Positions 52,837 to 60,366 of a stretch of 60,366 nt of DNA are shown here, one piece after another. Position 1 is the stretch's first letter. Every line of letters begins with the position of its first letter. Made by a program: the position numbers and the translations under genes. The notes beneath the pieces were generated by a model. It did not search any database and had not been told where the DNA came from. It saw only the letters and a program-made list of their open reading frames with translations. Source of the stretch: Planococcus sp. CAU13 (GTDB lineage: Bacteria; Bacillota; Bacilli; Bacillales_A; Planococcaceae); contig NZ_JRGN01000192.1 in assembly GCF_000775575.1 (NCBI RefSeq), positions 1 through 60,366 of the forward strand, in the 5' to 3' direction.

Positions 52837-52876
52837 ATCCCGCAGGCGGCCATTTTCTCAGACGACTCCTGCGGGA
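52837..52876 (-). terminator. Terminator of the GAF-STAS gene
   Basis: ATCCCGCAGG and CCTGCGGGAT (52837-52846 region with 52868-52876) form a perfect stem with a ~20-base loop. T-rich sequence is on both sides. Confidence 0.65.
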
Positions 52877-52898
52877 TGTGTTTTATTTCTTATCGTTT

Positions 52899-53768
52899 TC
52901 AGTTCCAGATGAACGCTTTATCCTTCTCTTTCATCGTGAACCCCATTTTCTCGATGGCGATCTTGAGCGTTGCTTCCTTCTGTTCGCCTTTCAGCGAATG
53001 GGCGAAATGTGGAACATTCAGCGCAATGGAAGGAGTGATGCCTGTTATGACCGGCTTGATACCCATGATCTTTAAGCTTGTCACCATGTCCAGCAGGGGC
53101 TGTTCAATCCGGGGATCAATTTCCGTGATCCCGGAAAAATCGATGATCAGGCAATCGAGGTTGTTGCCAGCTTTTTTGACAACATCTTCAACCATCTGCA
53201 TGGCGCGTTTCAAAGTGATATGGCCGATGATCGGCAGGATGGAAATGTCGTTTGCCAGCGGGACAAGCGGTGAAGATAGCTTTTGAATTTCTTTTTTTGC
53301 CGTTTCGAGTTCAAGGATATATGTCAGCAGCGACGACATCATCATAAACATTTCCTGATGTTCCGGCGTGAAGGTAAACGGATGTCTATCCAAACCGCAT
53401 ATGGTGCCATACACTTTTCCGTCTTCATAGTAAATCGGAATTCCTATGAAAGAGCCGTTATCGAACTGCGAAGCGATTTCCAGCTGGGAAGCCCCTTCAT
53501 CCGCTGAAATATCCGCAATCTTAAGCGCTTCCCCTCCATGCCGGATCGCCAGGCCGCAAAAAGTCTGTTCCAGAGGCGCTTCGTAGCCTGCAGCCACGAG
53601 CTCTTCGTTCCTGTTGAACGCTTGCGTGATTGTATTGGTCACTCCATCATTTTCTGCGATGAACAGGGTATTGATATCCATTTGGCCACTGAGCATTTTC
53701 AATACCTGGTTGGCAGCTTCATTAAAATTCATAAATTGCCGGGACGGACCCGCATTCGGGTATTCCAT
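52899..53768 (-). CDS. GAF-STAS sensor protein
   Basis: 289 residues. Residues ~15-155 form a GAF domain (LEQTFCGLAIRHGG, GSFIGIPIYYEDGKVYGTIC), and ~165-280 a STAS domain like RsbR/RsbS stressosome and anti-anti-sigma proteins (LIIDFSGITEIDP). The STAS phosphorylation site usually has Ser/Thr after the conserved Asp; here Pro follows, so it may be unphosphorylated or regulated otherwise. GAF suggests sensing of a small ligand or redox state. It stands alone with its own terminator. Confidence 0.82.
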   Translation of the reverse strand: MEYPNAGPSRQFMNFNEAANQVLKMLSGQMDINTLFIAENDGVTNTITQAFNRNEELVAAGYEAPLEQTFCGLAIRHGGEALKIADISADEGASQLEIASQFDNGSFIGIPIYYEDGKVYGTICGLDRHPFTFTPEHQEMFMMMSSLLTYILELETAKKEIQKLSSPLVPLANDISILPIIGHITLKRAMQMVEDVVKKAGNNLDCLIIDFSGITEIDPRIEQPLLDMVTSLKIMGIKPVITGITPSIALNVPHFAHSLKGEQKEATLKIAIEKMGFTMKEKDKAFIWN

Positions 53769-53917
53769 CGTATTCCTCCTCTTTCAGGAGTGCAGGCACT
53801 GATTGTTTGCTGCACTTTTGCCTGGCAATATTTTTTAGGCAACGCACTATTAATACCCTATTTTACTGATTCTAATCTCCTAAATTCCTTCTATATAAAA
53901 TAAATAGTAGCTTTGGA

Positions 53918-53946
53918 TTGAAATTGTCTGTTTATTGCCTTATTAT
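53918..53946 (+). promoter_or_regulatory. Promoter of the ribT leader transcript
   Basis: TTGAAA (53918-53923) and TATTAT (53941-53946) with a 17-base spacer. Transcription would begin near 53953, giving about 120 nt before the terminator. Confidence 0.6.
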
Positions 53947-53952
53947 GTAAGG

Positions 53953-54077
53953 AGTAAGCTGATTACAACTCAAGCATTATTTCATTTATGAATAGACATA
54001 ATTTGGCCGTGTATACCAGACAATAGAGCTGGAAATAACGCCGAAAAGAGGACAGCCTCTTTTCGGCGTTTTTTTAT
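53953..54077 (+). ncRNA. Candidate small RNA or attenuated leader upstream of ribT
   Basis: The promoter at 53918-53946 and terminator at 54037-54077 delimit a ~120-nt transcript. No known riboswitch consensus is visible. It could be a free small RNA or a leader that ends prematurely unless an effector allows read-through to ribT. Confidence 0.45.
54037..54077 (+). terminator. Strong plus-strand terminator before ribT
   Basis: Two perfect 15-base arms (54037-54051 and 54056-54070) around ACAG, followed by seven T residues. No plus-strand gene precedes it for several kilobases. The minus strand lacks a T-run. Confidence 0.9.
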
Positions 54078-54110
54078 TGGCCGCTTCATACAATAAAGGA
54101 GGGAAAGCCG

Positions 54111-54473
54111 ATGGTTCTGACCAGGTACAAGAAAGCTAATGAAAAAATCGCCATGGGTTTATTGTCCTTTATGCCCCGTGAACAAAATTTGGTCGTCCTT
54201 AAAAAGACGATGGAGCGTTACGCCAATGACCCGGGCTGGCAATTGTATTTGTGCAAACGCGACGATGACTGCATCGGGGTAATCGGCATCGAATTGGATG
54301 ACCATACGTTCAATGTCCACCACATCTGTGTCGATCCCTCTTTCCGAAACGAAGGCGTGGGCCATTTCATGGTGGAGAAAGTGCAGGATTTTCACGAGCC
54401 GCTCGCTTTGTCCACGACTTCCGAGACGAAGGATTTTCTTGCGAAATGCTGGGAAAAGCAGCATACGATTTAA
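54111..54473 (+). CDS. ribT: RibT-like GNAT N-acetyltransferase
   Basis: 120 residues, GNAT fold. The opening LTRYKKANEKIAMGLLSFMP is nearly that of RibT, the small acetyltransferase at the end of the Bacillus riboflavin operon; VHHICVDPSFRNEGVGHFM has the acetyl-CoA loop (RNEGVG). No riboflavin biosynthesis genes are in the window, so here it is separated from that operon. AGGAGGG lies upstream of the ATG. Its substrate is not known even in Bacillus. Position behind a leader with a terminator suggests regulated expression. Confidence 0.85.
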   Translation: MVLTRYKKANEKIAMGLLSFMPREQNLVVLKKTMERYANDPGWQLYLCKRDDDCIGVIGIELDDHTFNVHHICVDPSFRNEGVGHFMVEKVQDFHEPLALSTTSETKDFLAKCWEKQHTI

Positions 54474-54478
54474 CTAAT

Positions 54479-54505
54479 AACCCCGCCAGCTCAGCTGGCG
54501 GGGTT
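54479..54505. terminator. Hairpin between ribT and the FMN-reductase gene
   Basis: Perfect 13-base arms (54479-54491 and 54493-54505) around a single base. GC-rich core, weak T-tracts; likely shared terminator. Confidence 0.7.
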
Positions 54506-54578
54506 AAAACGTCCATTTCTCCAATTCGAAAAAGAGACAGCGGAACTTCCCGTTGCCTCTTCTCAAAAAGTACGTATT

Positions 54579-55142
54579 TTATTGATTGCGCAGCGGCTGC
54601 AGCGCATTGGTCCAGGCGTTTACCTGATCGAGCATGGTTGTGACCGAACCTTCGTGGACTTCCGCCGGCTTGAACTCGCTCATGTTCTCAAAATCCGTAA
54701 ACAGCGACATCGCCGGATGCGCCCGGACGGTGGCCACCTGCAGTTCGGCCATGATGATGCGCAACGATTCCGCTGCCCGCACACCGCCGGATGAACCGTA
54801 GCTGACGATGCCCGCCGCTTTATTATTCCATTCCACATAAAGGTAATCGATGGCATTTTTCAATGCCGACGTCACGCCATGGTTGTATTCCGGGCAGATA
54901 AAGACGTAGCCATCCAGTTCCGCAACTTTCCGGGACCACGGAATGGCTTCCGGCGTCTGATAATCCTGGCTGTACGCCGCAGAAATCGGCTCCGCATACA
55001 TCGGCAGATTGAATTCCTTCAGATCCACAATTTCGTATTCCGCGTCTCCGCGCTTGTCCGCAATGCTTTTCACCCACTCCGCAACCTGGATGCTGTTGCG
55101 TCCCGGGCGCGTGCTTCCTGCAATGATACCAATTTTCGTCAT
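54579..55142 (-). CDS. NAD(P)H-dependent FMN reductase
   Basis: About 187 residues, flavodoxin-like fold. IGIIAGSTRPGRNSIQVAEW binds FMN phosphate, and PEYNHGVTSALKNAIDYL with YGSSGG completes the flavin pocket. The enzyme reduces FMN, quinones or azo compounds. GGAGGAGG ten bases upstream sets the ATG at 55142. It stands as a single gene convergent with ribT. Confidence 0.9.
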   Translation of the reverse strand: MTKIGIIAGSTRPGRNSIQVAEWVKSIADKRGDAEYEIVDLKEFNLPMYAEPISAAYSQDYQTPEAIPWSRKVAELDGYVFICPEYNHGVTSALKNAIDYLYVEWNNKAAGIVSYGSSGGVRAAESLRIIMAELQVATVRAHPAMSLFTDFENMSEFKPAEVHEGSVTTMLDQVNAWTNALQPLRNQ

Positions 55143-55311
55143 GAAAATGATGCCTCCTCCATTGTAATATGCAATCTCAGGGCTTTCATATCGTGATGCA
55201 TATTCATCATAGGAAAAAAAGGTGGGAATTACAAATGAAAAGACTGAATATTCTATTCCATGAAGTTTTTGCATCCTGTTCCATTATTTTATCCTGCAGT
55301 TTCTTCTATAT

Positions 55312-55362
55312 AAATAAAAAAAAGAACGTCCGTTAAGTGCGCAGGCACTTTGTGGACGTTCT
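55312..55362 (-). terminator. Terminator of the ferredoxin-reductase-like gene
   Basis: AGAACGTCC (55323-55331) pairs with GGACGTTCT (55354-55362), enclosing a second AAGTGC/GCACTT hairpin. On the minus strand a run of nine T residues follows. Confidence 0.88.
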
Positions 55363-55369
55363 CTTTCAT

Positions 55370-56098
55370 TTAAACAGAAGGGACAGCCGGCTGATCGACA
55401 GCCAAAAATTCGGAACGCTTCCCTTCATGCTTATCGAGCATGATCTGCTCAGGCTCAATGCCCTGTTCACGCAGGATGGTGATATTTTGCGTAAGGAACT
55501 CATCGCTCCCGACGACATAGAAAAGCCCTTCTTTGTCTGCCGCCAGGTTTTTCATTTCTTCGTAATAGTCTTTGCGGTTGCCGACAAACTGCGAAGTGAA
55601 ATTTTTATCAGATGCAGATTCGAAAATCGAAGTGAAGAGGAAATCTTTTGTTGAATCGATGTTCAAAGAATGGATTCCTTTGACGTTATCGGCGCGCTCG
55701 AAATAATCCAGCACAAGCGGTCTGAACGTCGCCAGGCCGACACCAGATGACAGCAGGTAAACTTTTTTGTCCAGTCTTTTCAGCGGTACGTTGGAATGCG
55801 TTTTGAAAATCGCCACTTCCCCGCCGACGCCAAGCTCCCGCAGAATCGTTTTGAACTCAGAGCACTGCTCTTTTATGCGGGTCGTAATGCCGATTGAATT
55901 CTCGTTCGGCAAAGTGGAAATGGACATGTGGCGGATCAGGCTGCGGTTCGGCTTTTCGCCTTCGTTGAATCCTCTGAGCGCCAGGTGAAGGTGGGAACCT
56001 TCCTCCCATGTAAAACCTTCCGGGCAGTCGAGCAGGAATGTTTTCACCTCAGGTGTTTCTTCAATGATTGTATTTATCTTCGTCCAGTATATTTGCAT
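55370..56098 (-). CDS. FAD/NAD-binding ferredoxin reductase-like oxidoreductase
   Basis: 242 residues with an FAD-binding domain (RHMSIST as the RxxS flavin motif) and a C-terminal NAD domain (LLSSGVGLATFRPLVLDYF, YVVGSDEFL). No iron-sulfur domain is attached. It resembles flavodoxin/ferredoxin-NADP reductase-like proteins such as those acting with flavohemoglobin or phenol hydroxylase. It follows rpiA by 97 bases and may form the end of that unit. The electron partner is unknown. Confidence 0.82.
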   Translation of the reverse strand: MQIYWTKINTIIEETPEVKTFLLDCPEGFTWEEGSHLHLALRGFNEGEKPNRSLIRHMSISTLPNENSIGITTRIKEQCSEFKTILRELGVGGEVAIFKTHSNVPLKRLDKKVYLLSSGVGLATFRPLVLDYFERADNVKGIHSLNIDSTKDFLFTSIFESASDKNFTSQFVGNRKDYYEEMKNLAADKEGLFYVVGSDEFLTQNITILREQGIEPEQIMLDKHEGKRSEFLAVDQPAVPSV

Positions 56099-56195
56099 TT
56101 GGATCCTCCTTCACATTTGCGTGCATATTATCCTTACTATACACCAAGTGATAATTATTCTCAATTAAATGAGAGGATTATTTACAAACTGGCTT

Positions 56196-56882
56196 TCACT
56201 TTGTTTTATTGATGACCATGGTCCCTTCAGAACCGGCCAAAATCACTTTATCCGTCAGGCCGATGAACAGGCCGGTCTCGACAACACCGGTGAGAAGTTT
56301 AATCTCGTTATGCAGCTCAACCGGATTTGCGATTGACCCAAAAGCACAGTCCAGGATGTAATTGCCGTTGTCTGACACAAACACCCGGCCGTCCCGCTTC
56401 CGCAGAACCGGCACAGCACCAAGCGCCGCAATTTTAACAGCCGTGCACTGCCAGGCAAATTGCAGGACTTCGACCGGCAGCGGGAAACGGCCGAGGCGGT
56501 CGACCATTTTCGATTCGTCGGCGATGATGATGGATTGTCTGGCATTTACAAGAAGGAGCTTCTCGCGGACGAGCGCCCCGCCGCCGCCTTTGGTCAGCCG
56601 GAAATTCGGATCGATTTCATCCGCTCCGTCTATCGCCAGATCGAGCATTCCGGCTTCCGAGAAATCAGTCAGTGGAATGCCGAATTCCTCCGCCCAGCCA
56701 GCTGTCTGACTCGACGACGGGATGCCTTTTACGTTAAGGCCCTGTCCGGCAAGTTCGCCGAGGTGCTTCAGCAGCCAATAGACGGTCGAGCCCGAACCGA
56801 GGCCAAGCACCATGCCGTCTTCTACATATCCCACTGCTTTTTCGGCGGCTGCTTTTTTGTAGAGATCCTGATTTTCTGTCAT
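56196..56882 (-). CDS. rpiA: Ribose-5-phosphate isomerase A
   Basis: 228 residues. GLGSGSTVYWLLKHL opens the active site; DGADEIDPNFRLTKGGGGAL and VREKLL carry the catalytic Asp, Lys and Glu. It interconverts ribose-5-P and ribulose-5-P. The upstream gnd-type gene makes ribulose-5-P, so the two are consecutive in the pathway and the operon. Confidence 0.94.
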   Translation of the reverse strand: MTENQDLYKKAAAEKAVGYVEDGMVLGLGSGSTVYWLLKHLGELAGQGLNVKGIPSSSQTAGWAEEFGIPLTDFSEAGMLDLAIDGADEIDPNFRLTKGGGGALVREKLLLVNARQSIIIADESKMVDRLGRFPLPVEVLQFAWQCTAVKIAALGAVPVLRKRDGRVFVSDNGNYILDCAFGSIANPVELHNEIKLLTGVVETGLFIGLTDKVILAGSEGTMVINKTK

Positions 56883-56929
56883 CCGGAATCCCCTCCCTGT
56901 TTGAAATGTGTTCTTTGAGCAGGCCAGTT

Positions 56930-57829
56930 TTATTTCTTAACGACGTCATGCCCCCCGAATTCATTGCGCAGCGCAGCGACGACTTTGCCGCTGAACGTGT
57001 CTTCTTCGAGGGAACGGTAGCGCGTCAAAAGGGAAAGTGTAATGACCGGAGCCGGCACCTGCAGATCAAGCGCCGTTTCGACCGCCCATTTGCCTTCGCC
57101 CGATGAATGCATGACGCCGCGGATATCGCCCAGTTTCGGATCTTTCGAAAATGCGCTTTCCGCCAGCTCCATCAGCCAGGAGCGGATGACGGAGCCGTTG
57201 TTCCACACTTTCGCCACGCCTTCCAGGTCATAGTCATAGGGGCTCTTCTCAAGAATCTCAAAGCCTTCCGCCATCGCCTGCATCATACCGTACTCGATGC
57301 CGTTATGGATCATTTTCAGGAAATGGCCGCTGCCGGATTCCCCGGCGTAAAAGGAGCCGTTTTCGACGGATACGCTTTTGATGATGGGTTCGATGAATTT
57401 GAAAGCGTCCGGATCGCCGCCGACCATCATGCAGATGCCTGTGCGTGCGCCGGAAATGCCGCCGCTCGTGCCGCAGTCCATGAAGCGGATGCCTTTCTCT
57501 TTCAGGCTTTCGTTCGTCCGGATCGTTTCTTTAAAATTTGAATTGCCGCAGTCGACGAGGATATCCCCTTCTTCCAGAAGCGGCTCCAAAGCCGCAATGA
57601 CATTTTCCGTCGCTTTGCCGTGCGGCACGAGCATCCAAAGAACACGCGGCTTTTCCAGCTGCCGCACGGTTTCTTCAAGCGAATAGGCACCGATTGCGCC
57701 TTCAGCCGCTATTTTATCCACCAGTTCCCGGTCCACGTCATGCGCGACCACTTCATGTCCCTGCTCCATCAAATTCAACGCCAGATTAGAACCCATTTTG
57801 CCGACACCGATCATCGCCAATTTCATCAT
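56930..57829 (-). CDS. gnd: 6-phosphogluconate dehydrogenase, decarboxylating (short form)
   Basis: About 299 residues, the short YqeC/GndA-like form lacking the second half of the long enzyme. KLAMIGVGKMGSNLALNLM is the NAD site, MIHNGIEYGMMQAMAEG carries the catalytic Lys-Asn region (HFLK MIHNGIE), and SSGEGKW the end of the substrate site. It oxidises 6-phosphogluconate to ribulose-5-P. AGGAGGG stands before ATGATG, so the start is 57829 or 57826. Confidence 0.9.
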   Translation of the reverse strand: MMKLAMIGVGKMGSNLALNLMEQGHEVVAHDVDRELVDKIAAEGAIGAYSLEETVRQLEKPRVLWMLVPHGKATENVIAALEPLLEEGDILVDCGNSNFKETIRTNESLKEKGIRFMDCGTSGGISGARTGICMMVGGDPDAFKFIEPIIKSVSVENGSFYAGESGSGHFLKMIHNGIEYGMMQAMAEGFEILEKSPYDYDLEGVAKVWNNGSVIRSWLMELAESAFSKDPKLGDIRGVMHSSGEGKWAVETALDLQVPAPVITLSLLTRYRSLEEDTFSGKVVAALRNEFGGHDVVKK

Positions 57830-57871
57830 GTATCCCTCCTGCCTTTTTATTTCAGCCTGCATTTTCCCCTC

Positions 57872-59614
57872 TCAGACCATGTCCACTTTCAGCCAGCCGC
57901 GGACGCTGTTGATGAACCAGACGGCGTCAAAGCTGTCCAGCTCTTCTTTCAAAATGACCTTTTCTTTTAGTTTACCCGCATCAATGAGCTGCTGTCGGAA
58001 GGTCCCTGCCAATAAACCACAGCTAAGGGGCGGTGTGTAAAATTCGCCTTCTTTCTCCACGACCAGGTTGCCGATTGTGAATTCCGTGAGTTCACCTTTT
58101 TCATTCCATAATAAAACAGAGAAAGCGTTCGGCGCAGCACCTTTTGCCGCGTTTTCGTAGATTTCGCGGTGCGTCGTTTTGTGGTAAAGGAACGCGTTGC
58201 CGCTGTCGACCGGTTCGGCAGCAAGCGCACACTGGACCGGTTCAGCAATCGGCGCCGTTTCCTGTGCCTCGGCTGTAATATCACCGTTCTTCGCCAGCAG
58301 CAGCCGCACTTTAAATGTACCCCGCGGAAATTCGTCGGCGAGTCCCTGAAGCCGCCTCTCCACCGCTTCCCCGTCTGCCGTAAAATTGAAATACGCCGCG
58401 GAATCGAGGAGACGGGCGATGTGATACGCAAGCAACGGATAATTGCCGTCTTCCAGCTTCAGCGATTCAAGCAGCCTGAACTCCGGGCGGCGTGCCGTCA
58501 GCACTTCCGCTTTCGTGTGGAGTTCATTGAATTCACCTTCCAAAGTCGAATCCCAGGTCACTCCGCCGCCCACGCCGTAACGCGCACGCCCTTCTTCTTG
58601 GTCGATGACGACTGTGCGGATCGGCACGCTGAACACCGCGTTTTTTTCCGGTGTCAGAAAACCGATCGCTCCGCAATACACTTCGCGCGGAGAACTTTCC
58701 AGTTCGGCGATGGTCTGCATTGTGCTGATTTTCGGAGCGCCGGTGATCGATCCGCAAGGAAATAAAGCCCGGAACCAGTCCATCAAATTCAATTCCGGCG
58801 CAAGTTCCGCCTCAATCGTCGACGTCATCTGATGGACCGTAGGATACGTTTCCACTTCGAACAATTTCACCACGTTGACAGAACCTCTTTTTGCAAGCCG
58901 GCTCATGTCATTACGCAATAAGTCGACGATCATCAGGTTTTCCGCCCGTTCTTTTTCAGACGCCAGCAGTTCCGCGACGCGCACCTTGTCTTCTTCCAGT
59001 GTCCGCCCTCTTGGCGCAGTCCCTTTCATCGGCTTTGTCTTCAGCCTTCCGCCTTCTGCCCGGAAAAAAAGTTCGGGCGAAGCGGACAGGATGCTCTGTT
59101 CGCCGATATTCAAATACGCGCCGTATCCTGCCTGCTGATTGCGGGCAAGCTGGCGGTAAAATGCTCGGTCGTCGCCGCTGAAATCGGCATACAGCCGTTC
59201 AGTGTAATTGACTTGATAGGTATGACCTTCTTCGATCGCGTTTTTGATGCTGGCGATGCCGTTTTTGTACCGTTCAGGCGAGCCGGCCAGCTGCCAGCCG
59301 CCTACTGTGTATTCTTCGGTTTCAGCCAATTCACCTGTCTCAGCATCCGGTCCTTTGAAAACTCCGAACCAGATCAATGGCAGGGAACCGGTTTCCCGGA
59401 CTTTCATTTCAGGATGGAAAGCAGGAGCTGCTTCATAGGAGACGAATCCGGCGGCGTATAAGCCCTGCTCCGCCGCTTCATCGATTTTCTGCATAATGGA
59501 TGGAATTTCTTTCAAATCACGGGTCTGCAATATTTCGAGCGGCTCTGAGAACGCCAGCGGTTCGATTTTGCCCTGTGCATTCTGGAATTCAAATAGAAGA
59601 TAAGGTCTTTTCAT
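57872..59614 (-). CDS. pabB: Aminodeoxychorismate synthase I fused to aminodeoxychorismate lyase (PabB-PabC)
   Basis: About 580 residues. Residues ~1-350 are PabB: PMKGTAPRG (active-site Lys), AENLMIVDLLRNDMSRLA, GSITGAPKISTMQTI. Residues ~355-580 are a class IV PLP lyase domain (PabC): YHKTTHREIYENAAKG and NEKGELTEFTIGNLVVEK, with SCGLLAGTFRQQL. One chain therefore converts chorismate plus ammonia to p-aminobenzoate and pyruvate for folate. The ATG at 59614 follows AAAGGAG, and the reading frame overlaps pabA by 26 bases. Confidence 0.9.
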   Translation of the reverse strand: MKRPYLLFEFQNAQGKIEPLAFSEPLEILQTRDLKEIPSIMQKIDEAAEQGLYAAGFVSYEAAPAFHPEMKVRETGSLPLIWFGVFKGPDAETGELAETEEYTVGGWQLAGSPERYKNGIASIKNAIEEGHTYQVNYTERLYADFSGDDRAFYRQLARNQQAGYGAYLNIGEQSILSASPELFFRAEGGRLKTKPMKGTAPRGRTLEEDKVRVAELLASEKERAENLMIVDLLRNDMSRLAKRGSVNVVKLFEVETYPTVHQMTSTIEAELAPELNLMDWFRALFPCGSITGAPKISTMQTIAELESSPREVYCGAIGFLTPEKNAVFSVPIRTVVIDQEEGRARYGVGGGVTWDSTLEGEFNELHTKAEVLTARRPEFRLLESLKLEDGNYPLLAYHIARLLDSAAYFNFTADGEAVERRLQGLADEFPRGTFKVRLLLAKNGDITAEAQETAPIAEPVQCALAAEPVDSGNAFLYHKTTHREIYENAAKGAAPNAFSVLLWNEKGELTEFTIGNLVVEKEGEFYTPPLSCGLLAGTFRQQLIDAGKLKEKVILKEELDSFDAVWFINSVRGWLKVDMV

Positions 59615-60215
59615 CCGCTGCCGCTCCTTTCCCGTGCCGCTTCCAGGCTTTCGCCTGTTCAACACTATTTTTTAGCATGCGAAAACCGTCGAGCGTCAGA
59701 ATCGACTCCGGATGAAATTGAATGCCTGTGACCGGCAACTCCCGGTGACGCACGGCCATGACTGCGCCGTCGCTCGTCCGTGCTGTGATTTCAAGACATT
59801 CCGGCATAGTCGCTGCATCAGCTGCCAGCGAATGATAGCGGGTGACCTGCGTCGGTGAAGGGATGCCTTCGAACAACCCTCCCCCATCGTGAGCCATTTC
59901 AAAAACCTTGCCGTGTATGGGCTGGTCGCCTTTGACAACAGCTCCGCCAAAGTATTGGACAATTGCCTGATGACCCAGGCATACGCCGAGAATCGGCACT
60001 TGTGCACTCATTTTTTTTATCACTTCGCGTGTGGCACCTTGTGCTGATGGCCGGCCGGGACCAGGTGACAGCACAATCAGATCCGGCGCCAGCTCTCTAA
60101 TTTCTGCCGCTGTTATATCAGCATTTTGAAAAACCCGCACGTCCGGGTCCAGCTGTTCAAAATAATGAACAAGATTATATGTGAATGAATCATGGTTATC
60201 GATAATCAGGATCAT
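59589..60215 (-). CDS. pabA: Aminodeoxychorismate/anthranilate synthase glutamine amidotransferase (PabA/TrpG)
   Basis: About 208 residues, class I glutamine amidotransferase. The catalytic triad is Cys in GVCLGHQAI, and His and Glu in GIQFHPESIL. It provides ammonia to PabB and may also serve anthranilate synthase. AGAGGTG six bases before the ATG at 60215 sets the start; a GTG at 60224 overlaps it. First gene of the pabA-pabBC-gnd-rpiA unit. Confidence 0.92.
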   Translation of the reverse strand: MILIIDNHDSFTYNLVHYFEQLDPDVRVFQNADITAAEIRELAPDLIVLSPGPGRPSAQGATREVIKKMSAQVPILGVCLGHQAIVQYFGGAVVKGDQPIHGKVFEMAHDGGGLFEGIPSPTQVTRYHSLAADAATMPECLEITARTSDGAVMAVRHRELPVTGIQFHPESILTLDGFRMLKNSVEQAKAWKRHGKGAAADEKTLSSI

Positions 60216-60296
60216 CGAGCACACCTCTTTATATGGGATGTCGAGCTTCTTTAATTATACGTGTTTTAGCCGGTAAATAGAATCTTGCACGGCCCA

Positions 60297-60326
60297 AACA
60301 AAAAATCCTCCCAAAAGGAAGGATTT
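60297..60326 (-). terminator. Terminator of the gene at the right edge
   Basis: AAATCCT pairs with AGGATTT (60303-60309 with 60320-60326) and on the minus strand a run of T residues follows. It comes just after the stop codon at 60346-60348. Confidence 0.75.
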
Positions 60327-60345
60327 CATTTTTTCAAGTTTCAGA

Positions 60346-60366
60346 TCAATCTTCATCTTCATCTTC
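60346..60366 (-). CDS. Partial gene, acidic C-terminus (EDEDED-stop)
   Basis: On the minus strand the last 18 bases of the window are GAAGAT repeated three times, followed by TGA at 60346-60348 and a terminator. This reads as Glu-Asp repeats at the C-terminus of a protein cut by the window edge. Acidic tails of this kind occur in FtsH and the RNA polymerase delta subunit; ftsH lies near pab genes in Bacillus, but I cannot decide. Confidence 0.5.
   Translation of the reverse strand, partial: EDEDED

Larger units (their letters stand above)
53769..54110. other. 342-bp region before ribT
   Basis: It holds a good plus-strand promoter at 53918-53946 and a strong terminator at 54037-54077, both upstream of ribT. 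No ORF beyond a few codons is seen. See the separate entries. Confidence 0.6.

Noticed and set aside
53953-54077. FMN riboswitch before ribT
   Set aside because: The conserved FMN-box sequences are not present in the ~120-nt leader.
58169-58765. Plus-strand open frame of 198 codons
   Set aside because: It lies opposite pabB-pabC, which is a clear match on the minus strand.
1-60366. CRISPR arrays, tRNA, rRNA or intact insertion sequences
   Set aside because: No repeated spacer pattern, tRNA-like cloverleaf, rRNA sequence or transposase gene was recognised.

Overview
The window reads as chromosome of a low-to-moderate GC Gram-positive of the order Bacillales, most likely near Planococcaceae. 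The signs are strong AGGAGG-type ribosome binding sites, frequent GTG/TTG starts, an LTA synthase, a RibT homologue, a pabA-pabBC folate operon, and sigma-A promoters with 17-bp spacers. The genus is an inference from overall protein resemblance. No rRNA, tRNA, CRISPR array or intact insertion sequence was seen.

Layout. 0-5 kb: a PLD-helicase-DUF3427 protein with a NUDIX partner, an unknown protein and a RelE/HigB-type toxin-antitoxin operon with a textbook operator. 5-12 kb: an LTA synthase coupled to a GNAT-aminotransferase fusion, a secreted lipoprotein nuclease, and small housekeeping or unknown genes. 12-22.6 kb: an AT-rich block on the minus strand. It holds an ECF S-component with a uridine-kinase-like enzyme, a 2-hydroxyacid dehydrogenase, and a GntR-controlled operon (ALDH, SDR, tartrate-type dehydrogenase, LarA-like nickel-pincer isomerase, ALDH, iron alcohol dehydrogenase) for which I know no described pathway.

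22.8-34.2 kb: a TRAP transporter, split DhaK/DhaL, a triosephosphate-isomerase paralogue, a xylose-isomerase-like TIM barrel, a PGDH_C-type oxidoreductase and an RpiB homologue. This combination matches the OiaC branch of D-apionate catabolism (D-apionate -> 3-oxo-isoapionate -> L-erythrulose -> L-erythrulose-1-P -> D-erythrulose-4-P -> D-erythrose-4-P). A divergent DeoR regulator, DUF1537 kinase and PdxA2 form a four-carbon acid-sugar (threonate/erythronate) arm leading to DHAP. 34-37 kb carries an orphan AT-rich ALDH and a D-glycerate-type dehydrogenase; 37.4 kb a diguanylate cyclase.

38.6-49.6 kb: a pectin/uronate operon (kduI, 2-hydroxyacid dehydrogenase, second TRAP system, Zn-dehydrogenase, two KduD-like SDRs around an EamA transporter, kdgK, kdgA) with a divergent IclR regulator, a candidate CcpA site and a candidate operator. 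Apiose occurs in rhamnogalacturonan-II, so the apionate, tetronate and uronate blocks together look like an island for plant-pectin-derived acid sugars. No polysaccharide lyase is present, so small acids or oligomers are presumably imported.

49.8-60.4 kb: a decayed glycine-betaine-binding-protein gene, a nitrilase-family amidase, a fumarylacetoacetase-family hydrolase, an SDR, a GAF-STAS protein, ribT behind a possible attenuated leader, two flavin/ferredoxin-type reductases, and an operon pabA-pabBC-gnd-rpiA. The window ends in the acidic C-terminus of a further minus-strand gene.
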